From Candidatus Rokuibacteriota bacterium (GTDB taxonomy: Bacteria; Methylomirabilota; Methylomirabilia; Rokubacteriales; CSP1-6), in assembly GCA_003220345.1 (NCBI GenBank), contig QHSC01000078.1:1-64000 (forward strand): a stretch of DNA of 64,000 nt. Direction: 5' to 3'. The position numbers and the translations under genes are program-made. Below are positions 63,557 through 64,000 of this stretch, piece after piece; within the stretch, counting starts at the first letter, position 1, and each line of letters starts with the position of its first letter. Under the pieces are notes generated by a model. The model ran no database searches. It saw nothing but the letters and a program-made list of their open reading frames with translations, and was not told the origin of the DNA.

Positions 63557-63879
63557 CGGCCGGACCCACCCGCACCTGTATCGGATGCCGGCGCGTGCGG
63601 CCCCAGCGAGAGCTCGCGCGGCTGGTGAGGGGTAGGGACGGGCGAGTGATCGTGGATGAGAGGGGACGAGCGCCCGGCCGAGGCGCATACGTGTGTCGCG
63701 ATGCTGAGTGCGTGGACAAGGCCCTGCGGGCGGGCCAGCTGGCGCACGCGTTCAAGCGGGCCAGCGAGCCGCCCACGACGGGCGCGGCGGGGATCCTGGG
63801 TGAGTTCAGGGGAAAGCCCGCCATCGGGCGCGAGCCTCTCGAGGACGTCGAGGCTCTCAACTTCAAGCTGAGGAGGTAA
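63553..63879 (+). CDS. ylxR: YlxR-family RNA-binding protein
   Basis: 108 residues, GTG start. RTCIGCRRVRPQRELARLVR and GRGAYVCRDAECVDKAL are the DUF448/YlxR motifs, with C9, C12 and two later cysteines. It lies between nusA and infB as usual. The C-terminal part (EDVEALNFKLRR) is a short extension. Confidence 0.9.
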   Translation: MTAGPTRTCIGCRRVRPQRELARLVRGRDGRVIVDERGRAPGRGAYVCRDAECVDKALRAGQLAHAFKRASEPPTTGAAGILGEFRGKPAIGREPLEDVEALNFKLRR

Positions 63880-63886
63880 CGGGGCT

Positions 63887-64000
63887 GTGGCAGCACGAGT
63901 GAAGGTCATCGACCTTGCGAAAGAGCTTGGAGTCACCAGCAAAGATCTGATCGTCGCCCTCGAGTCCATGGGCCAGAAGGGCATGCGGGCCATGAGCCCG
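63887..64000 (+). CDS. infB: Translation initiation factor IF-2, N-terminal 38 codons
   Basis: GTG start after an AGGAGG box 10 nt upstream. The frame reads MAARVKVIDLAKELGVTSKD, then LIVALESMG, the IF2-N domain. It runs off the right edge. The operon order nusA-ylxR-infB supports the call. Confidence 0.9.
   Translation, partial: MAARVKVIDLAKELGVTSKDLIVALESMGQKGMRAMSP

Overview
This is a GC-rich bacterial chromosome segment with dense, mostly co-directional genes and very short spacers. No rRNA or tRNA gene was seen, so taxonomy is inference. A Pup gene outside an actinobacterial context, a Tat-type peptide ABC binding protein, DUF455 ferritin-like proteins, F420-type LLM oxidoreductases and recurrent intergenic repeats would fit an uncultured soil lineage of the Rokubacteria/Methylomirabilota kind. 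A metagenome-derived sequence is plausible.

Layout. 1-3.8 kb, minus strand: a catabolic cluster (DUF1537 kinase, PdxA-like dehydrogenase, isopropylmalate-dehydrogenase-like enzyme, start of an ABC binding protein) whose spacer holds coupled 65-bp mini-ORF repeats. 3.9-7.5 kb: tlpA-ccdA, a palindromic MITE-like element, thrB, dcd, pup and an FmdB-type zinc ribbon. 7.5-11 kb: a selenium block with a LysR regulator, selD read through an in-frame UGA, and a GT4 glycosyltransferase. 11-20.3 kb: a Bat-like operon (MoxR, a membrane protein, DUF58, a 1464-residue protein with three VWA domains, a TPR lipoprotein-like protein). 20.4-21.3 kb: a broken galT. 21.4-30.4 kb: Rrf2-iscS-iscU-iscA-hscB-hscA-fdx-iscX, three DsrE-like small proteins on the other strand, then a second desulfurase/scaffold pair with cysE. 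30.4-32.2 kb: small regulator, HD protein and DNA polymerase IV. 32.3-38.7 kb: an operon of two ferritin-like proteins and a split acyl-CoA carboxylase, behind a promoter with a perfect palindrome at its start site. 38.7-49 kb: LLM oxidoreductase, MMPL transporter, RpoD, YceI, malic enzyme, GT2, aminotransferase, HIT and endonuclease III. 49-64 kb: housekeeping genes rplM-rpsI-argC-argJ-rpsB-tsf-pyrH-frr-uppS-cdsA-dxr-rseP, a 2Fe-2S protein, proS, rimP-nusA-ylxR-infB.

Most notable. (1) The first IscS lacks both the PLP-binding lysine and the PLP-stacking histidine but keeps its catalytic cysteine, while the second IscS is canonical. (2) A repeat family is built as chained mini-ORFs with TGATG overlaps between pdxA and the next gene, and a related 65-bp unit lies at the shortened 5' end of rpsB. 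(3) SelD is itself a selenoprotein. (4) A Pup gene stands without proteasome genes. (5) Three genes (galT, a DinB-family gene, dxr) carry the same kind of lesion, a short internal deletion with a frame change; since dxr is normally essential, assembly error must be excluded. (6) Several genes have a -10 box 6-10 nt before the ATG, suggesting leaderless transcripts.
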